This document shows positions 10,631 to 20,694 of a DNA stretch of 37,956 nucleotides, piece after piece (position 1 is the first letter of the stretch; each line of letters begins with the position of its first letter). Source of the stretch: Phlegmacium glaucopus (Eukaryota > Basidiomycota > Agaricomycetes > Agaricales > Cortinariaceae); assembly GCA_015039465.1 (NCBI GenBank), contig MU130224.1:391097-429052 (forward strand), in the 5' to 3' direction. The translations under genes and the position numbers were made by a program. The notes below the pieces were generated by a model. That model searched no databases. It was given only the letters and a program-made list of their open reading frames with translations, and was not told where the DNA came from.

Positions 10631-11125
10631 AATAGACGCATTGGCTGAGTCCTGAGTCCTGACAAGGCAGCGGTGAGAGCCGGTAACGAGGGTGGCGACA
10701 GTGAGGTAGGCGACAAGAGAGGAGGCCCAGACAGATGTGGCCAAGTCCCAGGCAGGCTTGCCATCTGTGCTGTTTCCCTGCTAAAAATTGTGAATTGAGT
10801 TGTGAATTGGGCCCTCCAAGTTGTGAATCACCGTTCACATGTGCCAAGAAGTCACGAATCGATAGACAAGTCTTGTCCTGGGCTTGGGGGGAATGGTGGC
10901 TGTGTTTGTGTTTCATGGTTCATGATTGGAGCTTGAAAGTGTGACCGGTTCACAACACTTCGCCTAAGACCCCCCCCCCCCCCCCCCCCTATCGCTTAAT
11001 GTTGGCAGAAGACCCCCCCGGCTCCTGAGGTGATATAGCTACTCAAATATTTTGGTGATTTTACAAATTTTATTTAGCAAGATAGAAAAAAAGCAGCTCA
11101 AGCCATCAGCAACACTACTCGTTTG

Positions 11126-12002
11126 TAAGTCTTTGTTGTTGAGATAGGTAATATAAGTACTGACCTCAGTCTCAGTAAAATAGACTGAGGTGTTACTATG
11201 AAGCATCAAGTATAAGTATACCAAGTCATCTCCATTCTCAGAGAGCTACGGTTAACGGTCACACAAAGTGATCATGAGACAAAGAGATAAAATAAATAGG
11301 AAACAGGAGAAAGGTGAGCATAATTGATATTACATATGGTTTGTTTATTCAACAACTTTCATTTCACATTTTTCTAATACCTACCTATACAGAGGTGGCT
11401 AGTTTGGTAAGTGATGGTTCTTCATGCCTCATTCTATCATTATTCAATCAAAAATCTATCAAAGATGATGAATCACTGCACAAAGTAAGGATCATCCCTT
11501 TCTATTTCACTTAAATAATACAAATTCAAACTACTTTACATACTTAGGAAGTTTCATAAACAGCCTTACCATAAGTACAGCAGATTTACTTTTGGCATCA
11601 CCATCAAGAACACTGGAATATAAGATTATGTCCACTGCATCAGCAAAAGGGGCGAGTCTTTCCCATGGTCTTTCTATGTCTTTCGAAAGACCTAAAGACT
11701 GAAAAAGACTGAATAGATGGGAAGACTGAATGTCTTTCCCAACCTAGGTCTATTGTCTTTCAAAAGACCAATTTGACTTTGTGTTGACTCTGAAAGACAT
11801 GGTTTAGCATTAAAAGCTGTACTTCAACTTTAAAATCCCTTGAATTCTCATTTACTATACAAAAGACTGCAAAGACATTTGAAAAGATATTGAATTACAG
11901 TAGAAACAATATTTTACTCATCAAACATGGGATCAAAAAGGGCATTGGCGTAGGCCACAGCCTCCTGTGGGTCATCCACCATCACCACATCATCCCCCAA
12001 GT
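11126..12002. other. AT-rich stretch with an AAAGAC/GTCTTT cluster; no gene
   Basis: Between 11655 and 11890 the words GTCTTTC and GAAAGAC recur many times in both orientations, including TCTTTCCCAT inverted within about 70 bp. This resembles the subterminal part of a MITE, but I could not place ends or a duplication. The rest shows no coding signal. Confidence 0.4.
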
Positions 12003-12740
12003 CTGTACTTTACAGTCCCCCACATACTCCACCGGAATCCGGTGGACTCCACCAGACTCCACCAGACTCCACCAGACTCCACCAGACTCAATGATAGATC
12101 ATCCTTTTAGGACCCTGAATCTGTTGAAATTCTATTAATAGCTTCTTTTCTTATTGAGAAAAATGCAAAATACATTTTTAAACACAGCATTAAATGGGAT
12201 TTGGCCTATGGGAAATTTTTCCCAAAGAGGAAATATTGAATAGAATGATAGAGGATCTTCTTAGGACCCTAAATCTACTTAAAATCTATTAATAGCTTCT
12301 TTCCTTATTGAGAAAGTTAAACAAACTTAAGTCCAAATTTGAGTTGTATCATTTAGAGACTTAGAGTTGCCTTTCTTGGATGATAGCTAAATATAAATAC
12401 TGTGTGCCTGCCAAGACTTTATTTTTATATTTGTTTGCATTTGAGGCCATATGTTGAAATGGTGGTGGAGTCTGCCAGAGTCCACCAGACAAGTCTGGTG
12501 GAATATGTCCGGTAAGACTCCACCGGAATCCACGGACTCCGGTGGATTTTACCGGACTCCACTGGACTTCAGCGGACTGGACTCACAAATTTGGCCCATG
12601 TCACACTGAAAAATCCTGGACTGGAGTCCGGTGGAGTCCAGTGGAGTCCAGTGAAGTCCACTGGAGTCCGGTGGAGTCCAGTGGAGTCCAGTGAAGTCCA
12701 CTGGATTCCGGCGGAGTATGTGGGGGAGTGTACAGTCCTC
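12003..12740. mobile_element. CCGGTGGA-rich MITE, copy 2 (738 bp)
   Basis: Same termini and core as 7784-8429. It is less decayed: the repeats read CCGGTGGAGTCC where copy 1 has CCAGTGGA, so CpG is kept here. The right subterminal region is expanded by extra TCCGGTGGAGTCCAGTGGAG units (about 12619-12710). No matching target duplication is seen. Confidence 0.85.
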
Positions 12741-13159
12741 TTGAACTACACCAGGATGCCTACAGCATCTGGACAGGACGTGACATTGGCAGTCGGAGCA
12801 GGTACTTCGGCACTGCGAGAGGTACCCTCCGCCCTCGCATCGGCCAACACACCAACATCATTAGTAGTCCCGCCGACTTCAGTGACACTGGGATCCCCAT
12901 CGGCCCGGCCATCATCACCCTCAATCATCGCAGAGAAATCGGCAGGCTCAGTAAACTTATTAGCAACACCAGCATTGGCATTCACCTTGGGTGGGTACTG
13001 GAAGTAGACACATCACAGCTTTCGTTGAGCATGAGAAAGACTCAGCAACAAACACAAAGGGAACTAATGCAAAAAAAAGGCCAACTAACAGCTGATAAAT
13101 TAGTGGCTGCAGAGGCCAAGTCCACAGGTGTTGTGGGACGGAAACGGAACAAAAAATAA
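12741..13159 (+). CDS. Unidentified low-complexity coding relic
   Basis: Two plus frames look partly coding. One (about 12759-13007) reads TASGQDVTLAVGAGTSALRE then a Ser/Pro/Thr-rich stretch. The other runs to 13159 and ends in a Gln/Lys-rich basic tail (TQQQTQRELMQKKG ... GRKRNKK). A splice or frame change near 12990 could join them. It abuts the MITE at 12740, so its 5' part may be missing. CpG content rises sharply here compared with the DNA to the left. I do not recognise the family. Confidence 0.3.
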
Positions 13160-13254
13160 TTAAATTGATGTGGATACGTATAATACATTAATGCCACATT
13201 CAAATCTGGTGTATCTACATAAGAAGAACAAGCAAATAACAAAAAAAGAAACCT

Positions 13255-14490
13255 TCAGACTTGACGAGCATGCTTCGGCAGGTGTCCCTCATCCCCAGAA
13301 TCAGCATCAGTGTTTCGCTTCTTGGTGTTCAGGCCGAGACTGGGCTGGCCAGGGGTAGGGCTCATGAGGCGAGGTGAGCGTCTCAGTCCACCAGGTGAAA
13401 CAGGAGACACTTCTTGGGATGTCCTCGCTGATGTTGGGATGGTTAAGAGACCAGGTGATGGGCGTGAAGGGGGGAGTGATGCTGAAGGTGTGGCCGATGT
13501 CTTGTCCATCGGCATTGGTGTGCCCGAGTGAGCAAGAGATGGACCAGGCGACATCACACCGATTGGCGTCATCACATCCATGGAGGAAGCAGGGGGGGTG
13601 ATGGCATGTGTGGAAACGGGTGAGGAGGGACGAGACGGGATGGCCGAAGGGATGGCCGATGTCACTGGCATCGGCACCGGCATCGGCGTATTTTGCGGGC
13701 CAGAGCTGGATACGACTAAGGAGGTGGTAGCATATTGGGCCTCCTCTTGAGATGTCTGAGGTGTAGGCAGGATTAAATTGAGTCCGGGATGGCAGGTTGG
13801 AGTGGAGGAAGAGCCCTGGGTGACTGAGGGTGTGTGGGTAGCCGAGTCCAAGGCTGGGGTTGAATCAGTAGGCTCATCCTCTGTGAGGGCCAATGCCAAT
13901 GCCGCACAGGTCGACCCATGCTCTGGGAGGGCTGAGGCCGATGCTGAAGAGGTGACGGCCAGCGAGGATGCCAGGGCCGGGACTGAAGCCGAGCACATGG
14001 GTGCCGCTGTGGGTAAGGTGCCCTCGGTTGGTCTGAATACCGATATGACCGTCGGCATGTCGAGGTTCGGCTCAGGCGCTTCAACCACATCATCCATTGT
14101 CATTGGTGCCGATGCCGATATGATGTTTGGCATTTGTTGAGTGTTGATGGCTCCCGCCATCTCCTCCGTCCTCCCCTCCATCCACTCTATCCTCTCCTCC
14201 ATCCTCTCCATCCTCTCCTCCATCGTCTGCAATATCTCCACTAACCTCTCCTCCATCCTGTCCATCCTCTCCTCAATCGTCTCTTCCATCCTCTCCATCC
14301 TATCCTCCATGCTTGCGGTCCTCTTCTCCATCTGACCAACCATCTTCTCGAAGCGAGGCACTCGGCGAACCTCCAGCTCAAGATCCCCGACTTGGCTTTG
14401 TAGGGTGACATCTCCGACGAGCAGTCCACTCACGTCCCCTTTGATGCCATCCATGATCTCCTCCAGATATCCCATCCAATCAGAACTCAT
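13255..14490 (-). CDS. Uncharacterised coiled-coil, Ser/Pro/Thr-rich protein (411 aa)
   Basis: This is the longest clean frame of the island. Residues about 1-45 read MSSDWMGYLEEIMDGIKGD. From about 47 to 115 there is a charged coiled coil built from MEERMERMEER units, followed by about 250 residues of Ala/Ser/Pro/Thr-rich low complexity. The tail is GLRRSPRLMSPTPGQ then KKRNTDADSGDEG, which looks nuclear-localising. No enzyme domain is visible. It lies directly downstream of the cysteine-cluster frame (14513-15750) with a GTGAGT...AAAG intron between them. The phase does not match perfectly, so the two may be exons of one damaged gene. The sequence is rich in GCCGATG words, unlike the MITE-rich DNA to its left. 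Similar low-complexity proteins recur near transposons in Agaricomycetes (recollection, not checked). Confidence 0.6.
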   Translation of the reverse strand: MSSDWMGYLEEIMDGIKGDVSGLLVGDVTLQSQVGDLELEVRRVPRFEKMVGQMEKRTASMEDRMERMEETIEERMDRMEERLVEILQTMEERMERMEERIEWMEGRTEEMAGAINTQQMPNIISASAPMTMDDVVEAPEPNLDMPTVISVFRPTEGTLPTAAPMCSASVPALASSLAVTSSASASALPEHGSTCAALALALTEDEPTDSTPALDSATHTPSVTQGSSSTPTCHPGLNLILPTPQTSQEEAQYATTSLVVSSSGPQNTPMPVPMPVTSAIPSAIPSRPSSPVSTHAITPPASSMDVMTPIGVMSPGPSLAHSGTPMPMDKTSATPSASLPPSRPSPGLLTIPTSARTSQEVSPVSPGGLRRSPRLMSPTPGQPSLGLNTKKRNTDADSGDEGHLPKHARQV

Positions 14491-14512
14491 CCTCGGCTCC
14501 AGCTTTGAAACA

Positions 14513-15750
14513 TTAAATCAATCTTACGCTTACTCTATCATGAACTCGAAACTCACCTTTGCCTTTTCCCTTTTCAATTGCCGAGAATTGGGGAATTGGG
14601 GACGATGACTCACGAGGCCGACGGATGCCTCTTGCCGAGGTTGTTGGCATGGCTGATGGTGATGATGGCTGCGGCCTTGACTTTGCCTTCGGCCTTGACT
14701 CGACAACCTCGACTTCACTTGTTGAGTCAGGGACATCCGACTTTCTGTGCACCTTCTTGCCCTTGGCCTTTTGTGTCGGCTGTCTGGGTGGAGCCGTGGC
14801 CTTTGCCGAGGCCTGGGACTTCTTTGGTTGCATTGAGCCTGCCGAAGGGTCCACACCTTGCTGAGTACACCCTAGCTTCTGTCGGCCGCAGTCATAGCAG
14901 GCCTTTGTCGGCCGGACCTGCCTCCAGCAGGTAATGCCCTTGCCGATGCAACGTAGGCATGGGGGATCCATCTCTTTGTCTCCTCTCAATGGCTTGGACC
15001 GCAGCTTACGCTCGGCTGTTTGCTTCAATTCCTCTTCATTTTCCTCCTCCTCAGTTACCTCCTCTTCACTTTGTACTTCACGCAGTGCCGGAACTCATTT
15101 GACCCGAATAACCTGGGCCAATTTGGGAAGACGTCGCGGGGCCGAGGTGGATACCTTTGCAGGGCTTGTTGGAGGGGGAGAGCCGAGGAGGATGCCGTTG
15201 GTTGGACAGGGAGGGCCGAGGAGGATGCCTTCGCTTGCACTGGTTGGGCAGGGAGGGCCGAGGATGAAGCCTTGGGCTGCCTCTGTGGGACAGGGAGGAT
15301 GGGGCCAATGCTGGGGTTTGTTGAATGGGGAGGCCGGATGCCGAGGCCACTGGCCGTTTCTCGGTCACCGTGTGTGATGGTTGTAGGCTTTGGGAAAGGC
15401 GATTGAACACTTGCATTGCTTGCACCTGGTCCGCAATAAAATGGTCATCGGCCTGTAGGCCGGCCTTAGTCCAGGCGAGACAGAATGGCCAGAGGAATAC
15501 TCTGGCCGAGTATGCTTGTGCAACGGCATCGGGCATGTTGGAAAGAGACCTGCGAGTTTTGAATAACCATCCCTATTCATTTAATGCATATGTCAGTTCT
15601 ACTTTCCAACAAAGTCATAGCAGTACTCACCAGTTCTGCCTTGTTTTGCTTCATGACTTCGGCAATGTTGCCCGATTGCAAGGCCTCTCGGATGGCGTGG
15701 TCCAGGGTGGAAATCCTTTGGGAAACATCGGACGCGGTAACAGTAGACAT
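14513..15750 (-). pseudogene. Cysteine-cluster protein gene, 5' part, frame-broken
   Basis: Exon 1 (15750 to 15631) encodes 40 residues starting MSTVTASDVSQRISTLDH. A GTGAGT...AATAG intron (15630-15573) joins in phase to exon 2, GWLFKTRRSLSNMPDAVAQA..., with VFLWPFCLAWTKAG and ADDHFIADQVQAMQVF. After a Ser/Pro-rich linker the frame shifts near a CCCC run (about 15145). It then meets a TGA (about 15103) where CGA would fit, and continues as a Glu-rich stretch and RGDKEMDPPCLRCIGKGITC followed by ACYDCGRQKLGC. Those six cysteines (C-x2-C-x5-C twice) resemble a zinc-binding cluster, so nucleic-acid binding is possible but unproven. Transcription would diverge from the plus gene at 15962, 211 bp away. 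Confidence 0.55.
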
Positions 15751-15961
15751 GGTGTGTAGTTAGTAGTCAGTAGATATATGAGGAATGGGACAGGCAGTGG
15801 AGAAGGAGGACTTTGGTGAAATTTTTTGTTTGCTTTAAACAATGTCATGTGACTGACCAAATGTTGCCAAATATGTGATCTTCCACGATAACCTATATCT
15901 CTGTTATCAACTTCTCTTTCTTATCCCGAACTCTGATATCACGCATACACTGCTCTCTACT

Positions 15962-16825
15962 ATGAAAGAGAAATCAAATCCCCAGAACACATCGGAAAAC
16001 ATTGTTGTTCCTGAAGGTTATGCCATAGTAATCGGCAACGTCGGCCAACGGTACATTGTGCCCAAGTTCATGATCCCGGCAACACATCAGGCCTTTGAGG
16101 CATATCAGAAGAAGGTGGAGCTCAATGTTGAAAATGCACCAGGGGGGGTAAGTGGTTGTCTAATCTAATATTCAGCCTGCGGCCGATAGTGGCCGATTGG
16201 CATTTCATCCCCTCACTGTATGCCGATGCAGCTAGCCAGCATTTGGAACTAGTGCTTTTCTCATGAATGTCACGTCCATGACACTGAATAGGCAGAGGTG
16301 TTGGTATATGCTGATGACTGATGCCAATGAGCGTTGCCAATGAGCAATGCCAATGAGCAATGCCAATGAATGATGCCAATGAGTGATGCCAATACTGGCT
16401 CGATTAGTGGTGGTCAGGGTCTGTATGAACATAGTGCTAGAGCTAACAATCATTTTAAGTCTGGAAATACACAGGATATTCCCTATTTTTCAATGGGGGA
16501 GGATAAAGTCATGTCACCACATGACCCCGTAAGTGTGTCCATCTTGGCCGCCAAACCCTATTACTTACAGACCTTTTAGCCCTTGACAGACAGGGAATGC
16601 CTTGGCCTTCATGCCGAAATCAAGTCGTTGCAGGAGAGGCTTGGCATCTCTTATAAGGATGCCAGTCATCGGCTGTACATGTCTGAGTTGGAGAAGCTCA
16701 AAGCCGAGAAGGATGCATCCAAGGCCTTTTGTAATTTGAAGATGTGAACTGACGGGGCGGTGAAGATGTTTAATGAAATGGCAGTTAAGCTTGCAGGTCA
16801 GGATAGGAGTGGCGGTAGTGCGTAG
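15962..16825 (+). pseudogene. Uncharacterised three-exon gene, divergent partner
   Basis: Exon 1 (15962-16147) has 62 codons: MKEKSNPQNTSENIVVPEGY, then IGNVGQRYIVPKFMIPATHQ and FEAYQKKVEL. It ends at a GTAAGT donor. Exon 2 (start uncertain, near 16385, ending 16528 at GTAAGT) encodes GGQGLYEHSARANNHF and a Met/Asp-rich segment. Exon 3 (from 16580 after TTTTAG) encodes LTDRECLGLHAEIKSLQERL and SELEKLKAEKD, a probable coiled coil. A TGA at 16745-16747 sits where CGA fits; the frame would otherwise run to TAG 16823-16825 (KLAGQDRSGGSA). No known domain. The conserved exon-1 motif and three phase-matched exons argue for a real gene family. The minisatellite at 16330-16395 lies in intron 1. Confidence 0.55.
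16330..16395. repeat. TGCCAATGAGCAA minisatellite
   Basis: About five imperfect copies of a 12-13-bp unit (TGCCAATGAGCAA, TGCCAATGAATGA and similar). Confidence 0.8.
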
Positions 16826-17329
16826 ATACTGATTGTTACTGTTACATGTCTATCGTCTTAGAGCCACATGGAAAATCGGCAGTATCAGCCACGATGCCGA
16901 TATCCATGCCGACAACTCTACCCATTGGGAATACCTAGATACCTAATTGTCACCCCACCAAGCGGACCAATATGGGGCTAATGCTGCCCTCTACATGCCA
17001 ATGCCAACATTTGATTGGCTCAATGTCCCGTGTGATGGATACAGTGCCTATGCTCTCTTCCGCAATGCCGATACCAATAAATGAGATAGTCCAAGTTGCC
17101 CTAACCAACCATGTTGATGTGGTCCTATTATACTACTGACTCAGATCACTGCGGTCCTACCTGCTCTGATCCTGTACAAGGCCAATTCTCTCCATATGGC
17201 CCAAGTCGATGCCAATGTGAAAACATGGCTCAGCCCGGGTTGCCGTGCCCCAGACCAAAGGCTGAAATCATCCACCACCTGAGGTTGCTACACACTGATC
17301 CCGGGAGACAACATTGGACATCTGTGATC
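16826..17329. other. No gene; GCCGATG/GCCAATG-rich sequence
   Basis: The same words that enrich the flanking genes (ATGCCGATA, TGCCAATGCC) continue here without an open frame. It may be the 3' part of the same element leading into the tandem array. Confidence 0.4.
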
Positions 17330-18420
17330 TGCTTGGGTCACTAGCTGCCCAGGTAGCTTGTGTAAATAGAAGGCCGACGATGCTCTCTTGAGTCACCGGC
17401 ATGCAGGTGCCAAGATGCAGCTCAGCGTGAGTTGGCTTAGCCACGCCCGAGAGCCGATATTGTTGAAGTATGATACCAGGAGACATCTGTGATCTTATGA
17501 CGTCACTAGCTGCCCAGGTGGCTTGTGTCATAGAGGGCAGACGATCCCCTGTGGAGTCACTGGCATGCTGGTGCTGATATACGGCTCAGGCCGAGTTGGC
17601 TTAGCCATGCCCGAGAGCCGATATTGTTTAAGTATCCCGGCAAATTCCCTACGCGTACAATATGTTACAATGTAATATTTCCCCTGTTGAGTCACCGGCA
17701 TGCAGGTGCCGAGATGCAGCTCAGGCCGAGTTGGCTTGGCCATGCCCGGGAGCTGATATTGTTGAAGTATGATACCGGGAGACATTTGTGATCTTCTGAG
17801 GCCACTAGCTGCCCAGGTGGCTTGTGTAATAGAGGGCCGACCATCCCCTCTGGAGTCACTGGCAGGCCGGTGCTGATATACGGCTCAGGCTGAGTTGGCT
17901 TAGCCATGCCTGAGAGCCAATATTGTTTAAGTATCCCGGCAAATTCCCTATGCCCATACAATATGTTACAATGTAATATTTCCCCTGTTGAGTCACCGGC
18001 ATGCAGGTGCCGAGATGCAGCTCAGGCCGAGCTGGCTTGGCCGTGCCCGAGAGCCGATATTGTTTAAGTATGATCCCGAGACATCTGTGATCTGCTGAGG
18101 TCACTAGATGCAGGTCGCTTGTGGAATAAAGGGCCGACGATTCCCTCTTGAGTCACCGGCATGCCGGTGCTGATATACGGCTCAGCCCGAGTTGGCTTAG
18201 CCACACCCGACAGCCGATATTGTTTTAGTATGATCCCGGGAGATATCAGCCCCAGGTAGCTTCTGTAATAGAGGGCCAACGATCCCCTCTTGAGTCACTG
18301 GCATGCCGGTGCTGATATACGGCTCAGCCCGAGTTGGCTTAGCCACGCCCGAGACCCGATATTGTTTAAGTATGGGTCCCGGCGAATTCCCTACGCCCGT
18401 ACAATATGCTACAATGTAAT
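17330..18420. repeat. Higher-order tandem repeat array (~300-bp composite unit)
   Basis: Seven blocks share AGTCAC(C/T)GGCATGC, with the AGTCAC at 17391, 17555, 17690, 17854, 17991, 18151 and 18293. Spacings alternate at about 164, 135, 164, 137, 160 and 142 bp. Early blocks alternate between a type with GATGCAGCTCAG and a type with TGATATACGGCTCAG. All continue GAGTTGGCTTAGCCA and GAGAGCCGATATTG. Some units include CAATATGTTACAATGTAATA. No frame is conserved across units. It ends just before the Plavaka-like fragment. Confidence 0.9.
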
Positions 18421-18529
18421 ACTGCCTATTTAGGTAATATTTGCTGGAGTCCAGGGAAGCCAAATTGTACACTACAATGTATGCCTTCTCTACAATGTAT
18501 GATACACCACAATGTAACTTACCTACCTG

Positions 18530-19296
18530 GATGATGAGGGCTATGATTTGCCATCACAAACACCACCTCAAGCTCCGGAGCCTCGTGCAGCGCATGACTA
18601 TTTCCCATTTTCTGATGAACAAGATTTTCAACTTGCGGATTCCCTTTTCACATGCCAGCAGATGTCGACAGGCAATGTTGATCTTCTTATGCATCTATGG
18701 TCTTCCTGGCAAAGTTCATGATATGGTGAAGATGAACCCCCTTTCAGCACAGGCAAGCATATGTTGAACCAGATCAATTCTATCCTACTTGGTGATATTC
18801 CTTGGGAAGCATTCAAGATCTCATACAGTGGCGAGATTCCTGCAACTGGCAAGAAGAGTTGGATGAAGAAGGATTATGAGGTTTGGTATCACAATCCTCT
18901 TGATGTCATGGAAAGTCAACTTGGCAATCCAGACTTTGCAAATGAGATGGACTATGCCCCAAAGGAGGTCTTCAGATGGCGCAATAAAACACAGCAGTAC
19001 ACAGATTTGATGTCAGGTCAATGGGCATGGCAGCAGGCGGTTTGTGATTGCTTATTCGCTCTATTTTATCCTCTCATTCTGACCTTGTTGAATCCCAGGA
19101 TGAAATTGCCGAGGGAGACCCAAGCACCCATGGTGCTATGTTTGCTCCTGTCATCCTTGGAAGTGACAAGACAACCATCTCTGTTCGGACTAGCCAAAAT
19201 GAGTACTATCTGTTATATGTGTCACTTGGCAATGTACAAAACCATGTTCAACGCGCTCACCGTAACGCTGATGTGATTTTTAAATTTGCTTTGTAA
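18530..19296 (+). pseudogene. Plavaka-type transposase, N-terminal fragment
   Basis: The coding starts with DDEGYDLPSQTPPQAPEP and HDYFPFSDEQDFQLADSLF. It continues with LLGDIPWEAFKISYSGEIP, WMKKDYEVWYHNPL, NPDFANEMDYAP and YTDLMSGQWAWQQA. A GTTTGT...CCCAG intron (19040-19098) joins in frame to DEIAEGDPSTHGAMFAPVIL, GSDKTTISVRTSQNEYY, LYVSLGNVQNHVQRAHRN. These are hallmark blocks of Plavaka transposases of Agaricomycotina, usually placed near CACTA/EnSpm elements. There is a TGA at about 18718-18720. The protein stops at 19296, before the catalytic core, so this is a truncated, dead copy. I could not assign its terminal repeats. Confidence 0.85.
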
Positions 19297-20020
19297 GGTA
19301 ATCAAAGGATTACCGTTTTTAGCAATTTGTCTACAACAAATCCAGAAACCAGTAACTTTAATGACCAACAAACTCTGTTTTTGTGCAAGTTGGGGTTTCC
19401 TTGAAAGTATAACCAGTATACTCTTGAATAAAACAACAATACACTTTTAAAGTCCAAATGTTCTAGACTATGATTCAAGTTTAAAGTCCAAATTTCTCTA
19501 GACTATGATTCTGATAACAAGTTTATAGTCCAATTTCTTAGACTATTATATAGTGCTTTTTGATAGAACAAAGGCAAGTCCCTATAGGATTTAATATTCT
19601 TTGTCTATATGATAACCAATTTTGGTAGTACAAAGACAAGCCCCTTTAGGGATTAATATTCTTGGACTATCCACAACAAATGATTTAAAGTCCCTGAGGC
19701 AGACTGTGAGACAGCTTTATAGTACAAGGATTTCTCCTCAGACTCTGACAAAGGATTTAATATCCTTGCTTCCAAGACAAGTCCCTAAAGGATTTAATAT
19801 TCTTGGTTTACACAGAACAAAGGTAAGCCCCTTTAGGATTTAATACCCTTTGAACTGAGTGAAGCAAAGCAAGTCCACTTGTAATTCCAATTCTAACTTG
19901 TGCCAATTCAGAGCGCTGAAACTTGGGAAAGAAAGGAAGAGTGCAAATTCACTAATTTTACTGGTGCTTTCTAGCTACTTTTATACATAAATGATAAACA
20001 ATATTAAGTAAGAGTCTGTG
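19297..20020. repeat. Diverged tandem repeats in AT-rich DNA
   Basis: Three units of TTTAAAGTCCAAAT...TAGACTATGATTC occur near 19447-19550. At least four units of CAAGTCCCTAAAGGATTTAATATTCTT type occur near 19574, 19636, 19778 and 19825. No gene is seen. This may be the decayed downstream part of the Plavaka element. Confidence 0.6.
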
Positions 20021-20230
20021 GTGTCATGTCTATGTTTTATGATTACTGATGCTATTTTATGATGTCATGTCTTGTTTTTGGATGATAAATCCTTGTTTTA
20101 TGATGTCATGTCTTGTTTTTAGATGACTGAGCATTGTTTTATGATGTCATGTCTTGTTTCTAGATGACTGAGCATTGTTTAATGTCATGTCTTGTTTCTA
20201 GATGACTGAGCATTGTTTAATGATGTCAGA
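20021..20230. repeat. 41-bp minisatellite
   Basis: About five copies of GATGTCATGTCTTGTTTTTA followed by GATGACTGAGCATTGTTTTAT. The later copies are nearly identical, and shorter TGTCACAT repeats follow to about 20300. Confidence 0.85.
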
Positions 20231-20300
20231 TGTTTCATAATGTCACAATTGTCACATAAATGTCACATGTTGTCACATGATATCACATGCTATCACATGC

Positions 20301-20694
20301 TTCATTATTGTAGGACCTTTTATTGATATTTTACTTACTGATGTTATCCTTAGGACTTGTATAACAATCCTTCATAGTTGTAGACTTGATAGTTACTTTA
20401 GATTGCAAGTAGTTCATTTGACCATTATGGATTTTGTATGGTTAGAGTCTGAACTTTTTGTAGTGTTGTTTAACAGTATGATAAATAGATCAATTCAGAT
20501 CATAGTTATCTGCTGCTTTAACATTTATTACTATGCAATTTCCAGTTTAATCAACAAGTGTAGTCAACACTTTTGACCCTTACAGTATCAATTTGTAGAT
20601 TAATTCATGGTTGGGTTATTGATCTTGTTGATTCAATTAAAAAATAATATTATGAAAAATTGAATAATCCATAGGTATTCAACTTTCAGTCCTA
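20301..20694. other. No gene seen
   Basis: AT-rich DNA with short chance frames only. Confidence 0.4.

Larger units (their letters stand above)
9151..11117. mobile_element. hAT-like non-autonomous element with 130-bp terminal inverted repeats
   Basis: The arms 9151-9280 and 10988-11117 are inverted copies, starting TAGTGTTGCTGATGGC and ending in TCTTCTGCCAACATTAAGCG plus ATAGG, with one small difference near AAATTTTG. The flanks are CTTGTTTG (9143-9150) and CTCGTTTG (11118-11125), an 8-bp duplication with one C/T mismatch. TAG ends and 8-bp duplications fit hAT, although 130-bp arms are unusually long. The inside lacks a transposase. It has a second inverted copy of the inner arm (9307-9338), exon-like repeats (10141-10630) and a 20-C tract (10970-10989). 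A plus frame near 9531 (ADAHMMPPLPVIDPALMDTP) may be a captured fragment. Confidence 0.8.

Noticed and set aside
13778..14335. Plus-strand frames opposite the 411-aa minus gene
   Set aside because: They are antisense shadows of the repetitive coiled-coil and Ser/Pro-rich coding, with SSILSILSS-type translation.
16330..18420. CRISPR-like direct repeats
   Set aside because: Eukaryotic context, long units without unique short spacers; these are mini- and satellite repeats.
17268..18472. Overlapping minus frames in the tandem array (GIILKQYRLSGVAKPTR repeats)
   Set aside because: The frames arise from the repeat and break in different places in each unit; no start or splice structure is conserved.
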